Assembly: GCA_949292175.1 (NCBI GenBank) | Contig: CASEYJ010000015.1 | Span: forward strand, 1 to 50,122 | Length of the DNA: 50,122 bases | Direction of reading: 5' to 3' | Origin: an uncultured bacterium | GTDB lineage: Bacteria > Cyanobacteriota > Vampirovibrionia > Gastranaerophilales > Gastranaerophilaceae | Shown: positions 17,728-26,098 of the stretch, one piece after another | How positions within the stretch are numbered: the first letter of the stretch is position 1 | Layout: the number at the start of each line of letters is the position of its first letter | Position numbers and translations under genes: made by a program | The notes under the pieces: model-generated | What the model was told of the DNA's origin: nothing | Seen by the model: the letters and a program-made list of their open reading frames with translations, nothing else | Databases searched by the model: none

Positions 17728-18927
17728 ATGGCAAGAAAAGTTATAGCTTTAGTTGATTGTGATTCTTTTTTTGTTTGCTGTGAGCAGAAAGTTAACCCTG
17801 AGCTCAAGGGTAAGCCTGTTTCTGTAATTTCAAACAAGGATGGATGTGTTATTTCCCGCTCGAAAGAAGCAAAAAAGATGGGTGTTCGGATGGGTGAACC
17901 TCTTTTTATGGCTAAAAAAGAACATCCAAAAGGAATTTATATCGTTGCAAACCATGAGTTATATGCTGATGTATCCCGTCAGGTTATGAGTAAATTAAGA
18001 GAATTTTCACCGACGGTTGAAGTGTATTCTATTGATGAAGCTTTTGTTGATTTAACCGGCTTAAGACGTTTATTCAAAAAAGAGTATATTGATTTAGCTG
18101 CATATATTCGAAGTGTAATAAAAGAGGAACTGGACGTAGATGTTTCTATCGGCATCAGCTCTTCAAAAAGTCTTGCAAAGCTGGCTTCAGACAAAGCTAA
18201 AAAGGAAGACTGCGGAATTTACGCTATTAATCCGCGTTTTGCAGTTGAAGAATTAAAAAAAACTAATATTGAAGAAATATGGGGTATCGGAAGAAATCTT
18301 ACCAGATTTTTTCATAAAGCAGGCATCATAACGGCCTATGAACTCGTATCTCAGTCTGATGCTTGGTTGGATAAAGCTGTTGGTGTTAGAGGTTTAGAAA
18401 TTAAACATGAATTGCTGGGTGAAACAGTTTCTCAAGTTTCTGCTGAGGTGAAACCTCCTAAGTCTATCCAAAATACAAGTGCACTAGGTAAATTTACTTC
18501 TGACTTAAATTTTATAAAAAATTCGCTTAATTATCATATCCATAAAAGTTGTGCCAAGTTAAGGCGGATGGAGGCAAAGTGTTCCCTAGTAGGTGTAATG
18601 TTAAGGACAAAAGACTTTTTGGTTTATACAGAGAAAAAAGTGTTGGAAAAACCTACTTGTTATGAATGGGAAGTTTCTGATATTGCATTTAATTTGTTAG
18701 AAAAAATTTATAATCCTACTCTTATATACAGAAGTACGGGAGTAATGCTTGAAAATTTAACATATGATAGTAATGAGCAGCTTTTTCTATTTGCCAATTC
18801 AGAAGAGGACAATAAAAATAAAAAACTGGCAAAATGCTTGGATAAGTTAGAAAGTCGTTTTGGAAAAAATGTTGTAAAAACAGGGTTTGTAAGTCCTAAA
18901 GACCTCTTAGAAGAAGATTGCAAGTAG
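17728..18927 (+). CDS. umuC: Y-family DNA polymerase, UmuC type
   Basis: Translesion polymerase catalytic subunit of 399 residues. The palm begins with ALVDCDSFFVCCEQ (first metal Asp) and continues with SVISNKDGCVISRSKEAK, which is UmuC-like rather than DinB-like. The second acidic pair is in VYSIDEAFVDLTG. Helix-hairpin-helix motifs follow (IEEIWGIGRNLTRFF), then the little finger domain. It is somewhat shorter than E. coli UmuC (about 420). No umuD-like gene is adjacent, so it may work alone or with a distant partner. I saw no clear LexA box in the promoter. It is convergent with the RNase gene. Confidence 0.9.
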   Translation: MARKVIALVDCDSFFVCCEQKVNPELKGKPVSVISNKDGCVISRSKEAKKMGVRMGEPLFMAKKEHPKGIYIVANHELYADVSRQVMSKLREFSPTVEVYSIDEAFVDLTGLRRLFKKEYIDLAAYIRSVIKEELDVDVSIGISSSKSLAKLASDKAKKEDCGIYAINPRFAVEELKKTNIEEIWGIGRNLTRFFHKAGIITAYELVSQSDAWLDKAVGVRGLEIKHELLGETVSQVSAEVKPPKSIQNTSALGKFTSDLNFIKNSLNYHIHKSCAKLRRMEAKCSLVGVMLRTKDFLVYTEKKVLEKPTCYEWEVSDIAFNLLEKIYNPTLIYRSTGVMLENLTYDSNEQLFLFANSEEDNKNKKLAKCLDKLESRFGKNVVKTGFVSPKDLLEEDCK

Positions 18928-18957
18928 GTTGTTTTCTGTTATTTATAATCCATTCTA

Positions 18958-19590
18958 TTAGACTTCATTGTAGGTCTTAAAATGAGTTTTGCAAACTTCG
19001 TGTAAGCGATCTTTTCCAAATTTATCAATAAATTCTCTTGCTGTATCCTTTACTTGAGCAGCGCAGCCTTTTGGAAATTTAAGTCCGTATTTGTCTTCCA
19101 TCTCCTGCATTTTGTGAACAAAAGCTGCTCTTGCTAGTACTGATGCCGCTGCAACAGCAACATCACTTTCAGCTCTTACCATTTGTTCAAGTCTAATGCT
19201 TTGTCCCTTTTTCATTAATGCAGATTTTATAAGGCTTTCATCTCCAAACTTGTCAGAGAGGGCGTATTCGCAAGTTTCTTGTTCCAATACGTTTTCAATA
19301 ACTCTGGCGTGTCCCCAAGCAAGAAGTTTATTCAAATTCTTAATGTTAGCATAAAGTTCGTTATATTTACTGTTTGATATAGGAACAACCGAGTAGATAG
19401 AATGTTTCTTTATAATAGGTTCAAGAGTGAGTATCTTTTTATCTGTAATTTTTTTACTATCTTTAATACCTGCTTCAAGAAATATTTGAGCAGCTTTTTC
19501 GTCCGCCATAACGCCTGCAATAACAAGCGGGCCAAAAAAGTCACCTTTACCTGATTCGTCTGTTCCTATGTGCGTAATATAATCGCTCAT
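18958..19590 (-). CDS. Ribonuclease HIII-type enzyme without the N-terminal domain
   Basis: Cleaves the RNA strand of RNA-DNA hybrids. It has 210 residues, against about 300 for classical RNase HIII. The N-terminal motif THIGTDESGKGDFFGPLV is of the HIII type (HII enzymes have DEVGRGPLAGP). KDSKKITD and the AESDVAVAAASVLARA region supply the remaining acidic residues of the active site. The TBP-like substrate-binding domain that precedes this in RNase HIII is missing. The ATG overlaps the PBP stop codon as TAATG, so the two are translationally coupled. It could also be annotated RNase HII. Confidence 0.88.
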   Translation of the reverse strand: MSDYITHIGTDESGKGDFFGPLVIAGVMADEKAAQIFLEAGIKDSKKITDKKILTLEPIIKKHSIYSVVPISNSKYNELYANIKNLNKLLAWGHARVIENVLEQETCEYALSDKFGDESLIKSALMKKGQSIRLEQMVRAESDVAVAAASVLARAAFVHKMQEMEDKYGLKFPKGCAAQVKDTAREFIDKFGKDRLHEVCKTHFKTYNEV

Positions 19591-21731
19591 TATCTTACAC
19601 TCTCCGGAGTTGCCATTGGTATAGGTGTAGGCGCTTTTGTTTCAGCCGGAGCTGTTGGCACCGGTGCGGCTTGTGATTGACGTTTAAAGTTTTGAACTGC
19701 CTCTGCCGGAGTTATTGCCGGTTTTACCGTAGCAGGTGCTACCGTTGTCGGGATTGCATCAGTTGCCGGCTTCTCGTCATTTAAGTTTTCTTCAACAGTC
19801 TTAGCTTTTTGTTCGTTTTGTTTTAATAAATATGATGGGATAAGTTTGACTTCAGGATAGTTGAAATCTACCTTACCGTATTTTTGAGTAGCTGTTTTCA
19901 TAACGTCACGCCAAATTAATGCAGGGACTGTTCCACCTTGGATTGATCTTGTTGTTGTGTTGTCGTCATTCCCTACCCATACACCTGTTACGATGTGTGG
20001 AGTGTAGCCTACGAAACTTGCGTCTTTGTAATCATCGGTGGTACCGGTTTTACCTGCGCAAGGTACTCCAATGTTAGCAGCTCTTCCTGTACCGTTTGTA
20101 ATTACTGTTTTTAACATTGCAGTCATTTCTGCGGCAGTTTTAAGACTTAATTGTCTTGAAACTTTTGTTTTTGGAGCTCGGTAAACAATTTTTCCTCTTG
20201 AAGTTTCGATTCTCTCAATTGCATAAGGTTGAACAACGTAGCCGCCATTGGCGAATGCACCGTATGCTCTTGTAAGTTCAAATAATTTGCTTCCGTTTGA
20301 TCCTAGTGCAATTGTATAGTCATATTCTAACGGAGTTGTTATTCCAAGCATTCTTGCGGTTTGGATTACTGAACGGATACCAACTTCTTTAATTAATCTT
20401 ACCGCACAAACGTTTGATGATACCATTAACGCTGTATATACAGGAATTTTTCCTTTGTATTTTGAGCTGTAATTTTTTGGTGACCAATCTCCAATAGTTA
20501 TTGGAGCGTCTTCTATTAAGTCGTTAGGGGTAATTCCGTGTTCAAGTGCCGCTGCATAGACGAAAGGCTTAAATGCGGAACCGGCAGGTCTGATTGCTTG
20601 AACTCTGTCGTATTGTGATTGTGTGTAATCCTTTCCGCCTGCATATGCAAGTATTCTTCCGTCAAGCGGTGAGAATGAGAACACTGCAGCTTGCTGGTTT
20701 GCTCTTGTCAAACCGTAATTACGCATGTTCTTTAGTATCGCTTCGTTTAATTTTTCTTGAGTTTTATAATCCAAAGTCGTTACAATTTTATAGCCGCCTT
20801 GAGAAATATCGGTTTCATCAAACCCGAGTTTCTCAAGTTCTTTCATTACATAATCTGTAAAGTAAGGAGCCTTGTTTGTTGTATAGAACCTTGGTACCGA
20901 TGTTAGATGTACTTTTGCTTCTTTTGCTGTGTTATATTGATCTTCTGTAATGTACTTCATTTTATACATACGAGTAAGAACTTGGTTACGTCTTTGTATT
21001 GCAAGATCCATATTGTTAAACGGTGAATATACAGAAGGGGCTTGTGGTAATCCTGCAATCAAGGCAAGTTCAGGCAATGTACAGTTTTTAAGTTTTTTGT
21101 TGAAATATGTTTCAGCAGCACTTTCTACACCATAAGCACCTGAACCAAGATATACATTGTTCATGTACATTTCAAGAATTTTATCTTTAGATATGGTTTT
21201 TTCTATCCTTGCTGCGATTATTATTTCTTTTATTTTTCTGTCAAAAGTTTTTTCGTTTGAAAGGAATAGAATTCTTGCGAGCTGTTGGGTAATCGTACTT
21301 GCACCCTGAACTACGTGACCAGCAAGTATGTTTTGAATTGTTGAACGTGCAAGACCTGAAAGGTCATAGCCGTGGTGGCTGTAAAAGTTCTTGTCTTCAG
21401 TCGCAATCAGAGCATTTTTAAAATCTTCTGGTACATCTTCAAATGATATTTTTGTTGAAGTGTATGCAGTGAAAGTTTTAATAATTTCTCCATCATGAGA
21501 GTAAAACTGTGTTACGATGTTCGGTTTAAAACCTTCCAAATTTTTTATCGGAGAAAGTGAAGATAAGTATAATTCAAATGCTGCAACTCCTGCCAGAACA
21601 CAAGCTATTGCAAAGATTATAAGCGTTCTTAAATTACTCCAAAATCCGTTAGGTTTGTTTCTTCTTGATATATTTGATTTCGCGATTTCTCTCTCAGATG
21701 CGTAGATATCGCTTCTTCTTATTCTTGCCAT
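19590..21731 (-). CDS. Class A penicillin-binding protein (PBP1A type)
   Basis: Bifunctional peptidoglycan synthase of 713 residues: glycosyltransferase plus transpeptidase, anchored in the inner membrane and acting in the periplasm. A basic cytoplasmic N-terminus is followed by one membrane helix (about 36-57). The GT51 domain shows ALIATEDKNFYSHHGYD (catalytic Glu112) and GASTITQQLARILFL. The transpeptidase has the nucleophile in SAFK (Ser385), SSN (438-440) and KTGT (561-564). The C-terminal 80 residues are rich in Pro, Ala and Thr, a low-complexity tail. The Shine-Dalgarno is GAAGGGAT, about 7 bases before the ATG. It is coupled to the downstream RNase gene. Confidence 0.95.
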   Translation of the reverse strand: MARIRRSDIYASEREIAKSNISRRNKPNGFWSNLRTLIIFAIACVLAGVAAFELYLSSLSPIKNLEGFKPNIVTQFYSHDGEIIKTFTAYTSTKISFEDVPEDFKNALIATEDKNFYSHHGYDLSGLARSTIQNILAGHVVQGASTITQQLARILFLSNEKTFDRKIKEIIIAARIEKTISKDKILEMYMNNVYLGSGAYGVESAAETYFNKKLKNCTLPELALIAGLPQAPSVYSPFNNMDLAIQRRNQVLTRMYKMKYITEDQYNTAKEAKVHLTSVPRFYTTNKAPYFTDYVMKELEKLGFDETDISQGGYKIVTTLDYKTQEKLNEAILKNMRNYGLTRANQQAAVFSFSPLDGRILAYAGGKDYTQSQYDRVQAIRPAGSAFKPFVYAAALEHGITPNDLIEDAPITIGDWSPKNYSSKYKGKIPVYTALMVSSNVCAVRLIKEVGIRSVIQTARMLGITTPLEYDYTIALGSNGSKLFELTRAYGAFANGGYVVQPYAIERIETSRGKIVYRAPKTKVSRQLSLKTAAEMTAMLKTVITNGTGRAANIGVPCAGKTGTTDDYKDASFVGYTPHIVTGVWVGNDDNTTTRSIQGGTVPALIWRDVMKTATQKYGKVDFNYPEVKLIPSYLLKQNEQKAKTVEENLNDEKPATDAIPTTVAPATVKPAITPAEAVQNFKRQSQAAPVPTAPAETKAPTPIPMATPESVR

Positions 21732-21797
21732 GTTAATTATCCCTTCTCATTCTATCCCTCATTTTATTATAAAAACAAGGTTAAGGCAAATTCTTTA

Positions 21798-21806
21798 TGT
21801 TATTAT
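21798..21806 (+). promoter_or_regulatory. Leaderless-type extended -10 of the YkgJ gene
   Basis: TGT-TATTAT, then exactly 6 bases to the ATG at 21813. No Shine-Dalgarno; no clear -35 box. Confidence 0.5.
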
Positions 21807-21812
21807 GTAAAT

Positions 21813-22214
21813 ATGTTAGATTTTTTAAGAGTTGCTTGGTACGAATTCCTTTCGAATTTTGTTCCGCAGAAGGTTGAGTATGAGATAACCGGAGAATGTA
21901 AAAAGTGCGGTAAATGCTGCAATTATATGTATAGTGTTGATACTTATACGGAAAAAGAATTTAAAATTATGCAATTCCTTTTCCCAACTTACAGACGTTT
22001 TTATATTAAGGGAAAAGATGAATACGGAAATTTTATTTTTGCTTGCAAGTTAGTTACAAAAGATGGACTTTGTTCTGATTATAAACATCGACCAAGAATG
22101 TGCAGAAATTACCCAGTGAAGAAAATTTTTTATCCGGCAACACTTCATGACGGGTGCGGATATACAATTAAAACAAAAAAGTTTGAGGATTATCTGAATA
22201 CAGATAAGTCTTAA
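21813..22214 (+). CDS. YkgJ-family cysteine cluster protein
   Basis: A 133-residue protein of the Fe/Zn-chelating CxxCxxCC family. The metal-binding signature is ECKKCGKCCNYMY near residues 29-41. Later cysteines follow in FACKLVTKDGLCSDYKHRP, RMCRNYP and GCGYT, as usual for the family. The precise function is not known; members have been proposed to bind an iron-sulfur cluster or zinc. There is no membrane segment. The gene is convergent with the methyltransferase (11-base gap) and is divergent from the PBP gene, with the two start codons 81 bases apart. Confidence 0.88.
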   Translation: MLDFLRVAWYEFLSNFVPQKVEYEITGECKKCGKCCNYMYSVDTYTEKEFKIMQFLFPTYRRFYIKGKDEYGNFIFACKLVTKDGLCSDYKHRPRMCRNYPVKKIFYPATLHDGCGYTIKTKKFEDYLNTDKS

Positions 22215-22225
22215 TGTGAAAAGCT

Positions 22226-22912
22226 TTAGCAGTATGCAGTTTCACTCTTTATAAAGATTTGCATGGAAATTATTCCAAAAAGATAGTCTTTTCTTTCTTT
22301 AAGTATAAAACCTTCTTTTTCAAATTCTTTTATTAGGTTTTCTGGTGTAAAGAATTCTCTTTTCGATTTGACCAAATATTCGTAAGGTACCGCTTTCCCA
22401 TAGAGAATATGAGTAGTTTTTTCTGCTATGAAGTCGAAAATTTTTGAGAAAAAATTTTTTCTCCCAAAGTCCAGGTGCATGAGTTGCCCATTATCTTCAA
22501 GGACTCTGAAACTTTCTTTTATTGCTTGTTTATAATTTTCTATATTTCTTAAACCAAAGCTCATTGTAATAATATCAAAACTATTGTTCTGAAAGGGTAG
22601 TTTTGTGCAGTCTTCTTGTAAAAAGGTTATTTTGGGGTGCTTTTTTCTTGCAATTTCTATCATGTTTTCAGAAAAATCAATTCCTATGATATTTAGTGTT
22701 TTGTTATTTTTGCTTATGTAATTTGCGATATCGCCTGTTCCGGTACATTCATCAAGAATTCGCATGTTATCATTTATGATTAGGCGTTTTATTGCAATTT
22801 TTTTTATTAATTTATGTAATCCAAGTGATATTATGTTGTTATTGAAATCGTATTTATCCGCGATTTTGTTAAACATCTCTCTTATTTCATTAGGATTCTT
22901 TGATACTGTCAT
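22226..22912 (-). CDS. UbiE/MenG-like SAM methyltransferase
   Basis: A class I methyltransferase of 228 residues, most like demethylmenaquinone/ubiquinone C-methyltransferases. The family hallmark MFNKIADKYDFNNNIISLGLHK is at the start. The SAM-binding loop is ILDECTGTGDIA (normally LDVxxGTGD), then IIGIDFSENMIEIAR and FDIITMSFGLRNIENY. The last residues are more divergent than in typical UbiE. No other quinone pathway gene is in the window, so the substrate is not proven. The Shine-Dalgarno AAAAAGG lies 9 bases before the ATG. Confidence 0.85.
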   Translation of the reverse strand: MTVSKNPNEIREMFNKIADKYDFNNNIISLGLHKLIKKIAIKRLIINDNMRILDECTGTGDIANYISKNNKTLNIIGIDFSENMIEIARKKHPKITFLQEDCTKLPFQNNSFDIITMSFGLRNIENYKQAIKESFRVLEDNGQLMHLDFGRKNFFSKIFDFIAEKTTHILYGKAVPYEYLVKSKREFFTPENLIKEFEKEGFILKERKDYLFGIISMQIFIKSETAYC

Positions 22913-22925
22913 AATTTGTAACCTT

Positions 22926-22954
22926 TTTGCATAACCTTAATATTATCATATAAT
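22926..22954 (+). promoter_or_regulatory. Leaderless-type promoter of the DUF4127 gene
   Basis: TTTGCA, 17 bases, TATAAT, then 7 bases to ATG 22962. The -10 box overlaps an earlier in-frame ATG (22953), which therefore cannot be the start of the message. Confidence 0.7.
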
Positions 22955-22961
22955 GGAAGTT

Positions 22962-24281
22962 ATGAAAATAGCTTTTGTACCAATAGACAATCGGCCTGTT
23001 TGTTACCAGTTACCGAAAATGATTGCTGATATCAACCCTGATGCAGAATTATTAATCCCACCTATTGAATATTTGGGAGATTTACATAAGACTGCTAATG
23101 TTGAGGGGCTTTTTGACTGGTTGAAAAATCTTTCTAAGGTTGATGCTTTTGTTCTATCTCTTGATACAATTGCATATGGAGGTTTGATCCCATCAAGGAG
23201 AAGTCCTGATACTTTTGATGATATAAAATCTCGTATTGAGGCTTTAAAAAATATTCTCTTAAAGTTTGATGCTAAAGTTTATGCTTTTTCTTCAGTTATG
23301 AGAATATCAAATAACAACGTTAACGAGGAAGAAAAAGAATATTGGAACTTGTATGGAGAGAAAATTTTTAAATATTCTTTTGATTTTCATAAATTTGATA
23401 AGGCGGAAACCTCTGTACCTCAAGAAATTTTAGATGATTATTTAGCGACAAGAAAACGAAATTTTGAGATAAATAAAATTTATTTAGAGTGGCAAAAAGA
23501 GGGGTTTTTTGACACATTGGTTTTCTCAAAAGATGACTGTGCAGAATTTGGATTGAATGTTATGGAAGCTCAGGAGCTGGAGAAGCTTGGAGGTTTTACA
23601 AAGACCGGAGCCGATGAGATTCCTTTGGCACTTTTGGCAAGAGCTTGGCGTTCAGACGTTAAAATTGCGCCTATCTTCCTTGCGCCGGAGCATAAGGAGT
23701 TAATTTCTAATTACGAAGATGTATCTATTGAAAGGTCAGTATTATCTCAAATTGAACTTGCAGGTTGTACTGTTGCAGAAACTGAAGATGCGAATGTTTT
23801 GCTGTTTGTGAATAATTTTGAGGATAAACAGGGTGAAATTGTTATGAAACGGGGAACAAAATCTTTTTCAGGCAGTTGGAATAATCCTGTAAAACCGTAT
23901 ATAGTTGCGGATGTAAGGTTTGCAAATGGCGCTGATAATGCTTTTATAAATGTGTTTTTGAAAGAAAATTGTTCTGATAATTTTAGAGGGTATTCTGCTT
24001 GGAATACTTCCGCAAACACTCTTGGAAGTTTAATTTGTGCGATGAAATATACTAAGAAGCAAAATGATGCTTTTAAAAGACTTCAAGTCGTTAGGCTTCT
24101 TGATGATTGGGCATATCAAGCTAATGTTCGACAAGAACTTCAAAGCCCTGATGTTGATGCGTTAAGTGAAAAGATGAAACCTTATGAAGATAAGGTGAGA
24201 GAATTCTTAGGGTTTGGTTTTTCGGTCAGATATTCTTTTCCTTGGAATCGTTTGTTTGAGGTGAAAATTGAGCTTATTTGA
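22962..24281 (+). CDS. DUF4127 family protein
   Basis: 439 residues from the second ATG (MKIAFVPIDNRPVCYQLP); the earlier ATG at 22953 lies inside the -10 box, and other members of the family also start with a strand like MKIxxxPxDxRPVNxxxP. The protein is predicted to be cytoplasmic with an alternating alpha/beta pattern (FVLSLDTIAYGGLIPSRRSP is a strongly conserved stretch). DUF4127 proteins are known mainly from Firmicutes and related gut bacteria and have no proven activity; some are linked to sugar or cell-wall metabolism. mntP overlaps its 3' end by 14 bases. Confidence 0.8.
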   Translation: MKIAFVPIDNRPVCYQLPKMIADINPDAELLIPPIEYLGDLHKTANVEGLFDWLKNLSKVDAFVLSLDTIAYGGLIPSRRSPDTFDDIKSRIEALKNILLKFDAKVYAFSSVMRISNNNVNEEEKEYWNLYGEKIFKYSFDFHKFDKAETSVPQEILDDYLATRKRNFEINKIYLEWQKEGFFDTLVFSKDDCAEFGLNVMEAQELEKLGGFTKTGADEIPLALLARAWRSDVKIAPIFLAPEHKELISNYEDVSIERSVLSQIELAGCTVAETEDANVLLFVNNFEDKQGEIVMKRGTKSFSGSWNNPVKPYIVADVRFANGADNAFINVFLKENCSDNFRGYSAWNTSANTLGSLICAMKYTKKQNDAFKRLQVVRLLDDWAYQANVRQELQSPDVDALSEKMKPYEDKVREFLGFGFSVRYSFPWNRLFEVKIELI

Positions 24282-24813
24282 ACTGATGCTGCTTTCCTTA
24301 GCTCTTGGCGTTGATTGCTTGGTTGTATCTTTCTCTCAAGGGTTGATTTTTAATTCAAATAAATTTAAAAATTCCATTGCCTTGGCTTTCACAATGGGAT
24401 TCTTTCAAGGAGCCATGCCGGTATTGGGGTGTGGTGGTGCCGTTGTTGTGAATGATTATTTAGAAGCCTTTTCGAGTTTTGTAGTATTTGGAATTTTCCT
24501 CATTTTAGGGATAAAGTTTATTTACGAGGCTTGCAAAGGCGATGAGGATGAGCTTAAGATTGCTTGTATTGGCTTTAAATGCCTTGTTTCTATGGGGATT
24601 GCAACCAGTATTGATGCTTTGGGGGCCGGGGTGAGTTTACATTTCTCCGGTGTTAATATGTATTTAGCAGTATTTCTTATTGGTTTATTTTCGTTTGTTA
24701 TGTCTTTGATTGGATTTTGGTCAGGAAGCTTCTTTAAGCACATCCCTTCAAAATATCTTGAAATCGCAGGCGGAGTTGTTCTTATAGGTTTGGCCTTTAA
24801 GGCTTTGATATAA
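24268..24813 (+). CDS. mntP: MntP-like manganese efflux protein
   Basis: Inner-membrane protein of 181 residues with six hydrophobic helices. The two inverted repeats each carry the conserved aspartate motif: SLALGVDCLVVSFSQG in the first half and GIATSIDALGAGVSL in the second, as in MntP/YebN. A start at TTG 24268 is preferred because GAGGTG lies 5 bases upstream and the next ATG would remove part of helix 1. It overlaps the DUF4127 gene by 14 bases and is probably coupled to it. No yybP-ykoY type manganese riboswitch is visible, as the gene has no leader of its own. Confidence 0.88.
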   Translation: MSLFELMLLSLALGVDCLVVSFSQGLIFNSNKFKNSIALAFTMGFFQGAMPVLGCGGAVVVNDYLEAFSSFVVFGIFLILGIKFIYEACKGDEDELKIACIGFKCLVSMGIATSIDALGAGVSLHFSGVNMYLAVFLIGLFSFVMSLIGFWSGSFFKHIPSKYLEIAGGVVLIGLAFKALI

Positions 24814-24841
24814 AAAATCCGAGGTTTCCCTCGGATTTTTT
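24812..24841. terminator. Bidirectional terminator between mntP and lemA
   Basis: Near-perfect 13-bp inverted repeat (AAAAAATCCGAGG / CCTCGGATTTTTT) with a 4-base loop, between two convergent stop codons. Confidence 0.92.
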
Positions 24842-25443
24842 TATTTTGTGAAATATTGACTTGCGTCAATTCTTTGTCGTTCAGTTTCATTTGCTTCAAT
24901 AAATGGCATTGCCTTTATATTGAATATCATTGCAACTAGTGAACTTGGGAATATTTCAACTGCATTGTTTAAATCTTTAACAGCTGCGTTGTAGAATCTT
25001 CTTGCTGCTGCAATGTGTTCTTCTTGTTCACTGTATGTTTGCATTGCTTGAATCATTGTTTGATCAGATTTTAATTGTGGATAGTTTTCTACTGAAACCA
25101 TCAACTGACCCATTAATGAACTGATTTTTTGATCTAATTCGATTTTTTCTTGAGCTTTGTTTAGATCAGCAGGCATTTTTGATGCATCAGCTCTTAATTT
25201 TGTGATGTTTGTTAGCAACTCTCTTTCGTGTTCCATGAATTTGTTTGCAATAAACAAAATGTTTGGAATTAAGTCATAACGTTTTTTTAATTGAACGTCA
25301 ATACTTGAGAACGCTTCCTTTACAGTGTTCTTTTTAGAAATTAATGAAACGTAAAGGATGTAAAGTATAATCAGTACGGCAACAATAATTATTGTAGGTA
25401 CTGACCATCCTTGTTGTAGGAATGGTACGAATTGTTTTTCCAT
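24841..25443 (-). CDS. lemA: LemA family protein
   Basis: 200 residues. The start at 25443 (MEKQFVPFLQQG) follows an AGAGGGG ribosome site; a longer frame reaching 25485 lacks one. One N-terminal membrane helix (about 15-37) is followed by the typical LemA helical bundle, with VKEAFSSIDVQLKKRYDLIP, then NLVE-type region NILFIANKFM, EYPQLKSD-like ENYPQLKSD, and RRFYNAAVKDLNNAVEIFPS near the end. LemA proteins are inner-membrane proteins with the bulk outside; their role is unclear though they are often found with TPM-domain proteins. No such partner is present here. Confidence 0.95.
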   Translation of the reverse strand: MEKQFVPFLQQGWSVPTIIIVAVLIILYILYVSLISKKNTVKEAFSSIDVQLKKRYDLIPNILFIANKFMEHERELLTNITKLRADASKMPADLNKAQEKIELDQKISSLMGQLMVSVENYPQLKSDQTMIQAMQTYSEQEEHIAAARRFYNAAVKDLNNAVEIFPSSLVAMIFNIKAMPFIEANETERQRIDASQYFTK

Positions 25444-25536
25444 TGTCAACCCCTCTTTTGTTGTTAATATGCTTCCAATATACATGAAAAGAATAGTATC
25501 TAGAGGCAGTTTTATAAACCTCTAAATAGTTGATTT

Positions 25537-25565
25537 TTGACTAAATTAAAATGTTGTGTTAGTAT
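25537..25565 (+). promoter_or_regulatory. Promoter of the exported 130-aa protein
   Basis: TTGACT, 17 bases, TAGTAT preceded by TGT (extended -10). Predicted leader of about 32 bases. Confidence 0.6.
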
Positions 25566-25603
25566 TGTCCTTAGAATAATAGTATATTATGGGGTATGTT
25601 TTT

Positions 25604-25996
25604 ATGAAAAAAATGTTATTTGCGTTTGCTTTTGCGGCTTTGGTTTTGCCGGCTTATTCAGAGCAGGTTGAAATTCCTAATACTGAATCTGTAAGATATT
25701 TTTCACAACCTCAAGATTCAAGATTCCGTTATGACTTGCCGGAAGGAAACCCATTCTCTTTCCGTAAAGATAATAAAGCCAAAGTAGAAAACGAAGATGG
25801 TGATATAACATTGGACGAAGAAGATGTAAAGCCGGTTAAAAAGGTTATAAAGAAACTTAGCGATAATCCTAAGCCTAATGAGCAGCCGCTTAATCGTGAA
25901 GATATGCCGATGAATTACGATTCGTTTCCAAAATATTATGATGCAAATGATATGATGCAGCAGCAATTCTTGCCTATGCCAACTTCAACTTTTTAG
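25604..25996 (+). CDS. Exported hypothetical protein, 130 aa
   Basis: The start is placed at ATG 25604, which opens a classical signal peptide (MKKMLFAFAFAALVLPAYS, cleavage after Ser19); a GGGG sequence lies 9 bases upstream. The mature part is highly charged and polar: acidic stretch ENEDGDITLDEEDVKP, basic VKKVIKKL, then a Met/Pro/Gln-rich tail (DMMQQQFLPMPTSTF). It looks mostly disordered. No family is recognised. Its own extended -10 promoter suggests independent transcription. Confidence 0.75.
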   Translation: MKKMLFAFAFAALVLPAYSEQVEIPNTESVRYFSQPQDSRFRYDLPEGNPFSFRKDNKAKVENEDGDITLDEEDVKPVKKVIKKLSDNPKPNEQPLNREDMPMNYDSFPKYYDANDMMQQQFLPMPTSTF

Positions 25997-26098
25997 GTTA
26001 AGGTTTGTTAAATTTTCTTAATGATAGCGTGATAATAGGCAAATAAAATTTTGTTCTATCCTTTATATGCTTGTGTAAGTTTGAAAGGTAGTGTAGGC

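Noticed and set aside
22953..22961. ATG 22953 as the DUF4127 start
   Set aside because: It lies inside the TATAAT box; the next in-frame ATG is at the predicted transcription start.
25501..25524. TAGAGG / CCTCTA hairpin between lemA and the exported protein as a terminator
   Set aside because: There is no T-run on either strand and both genes diverge from it; a possible operator at best.
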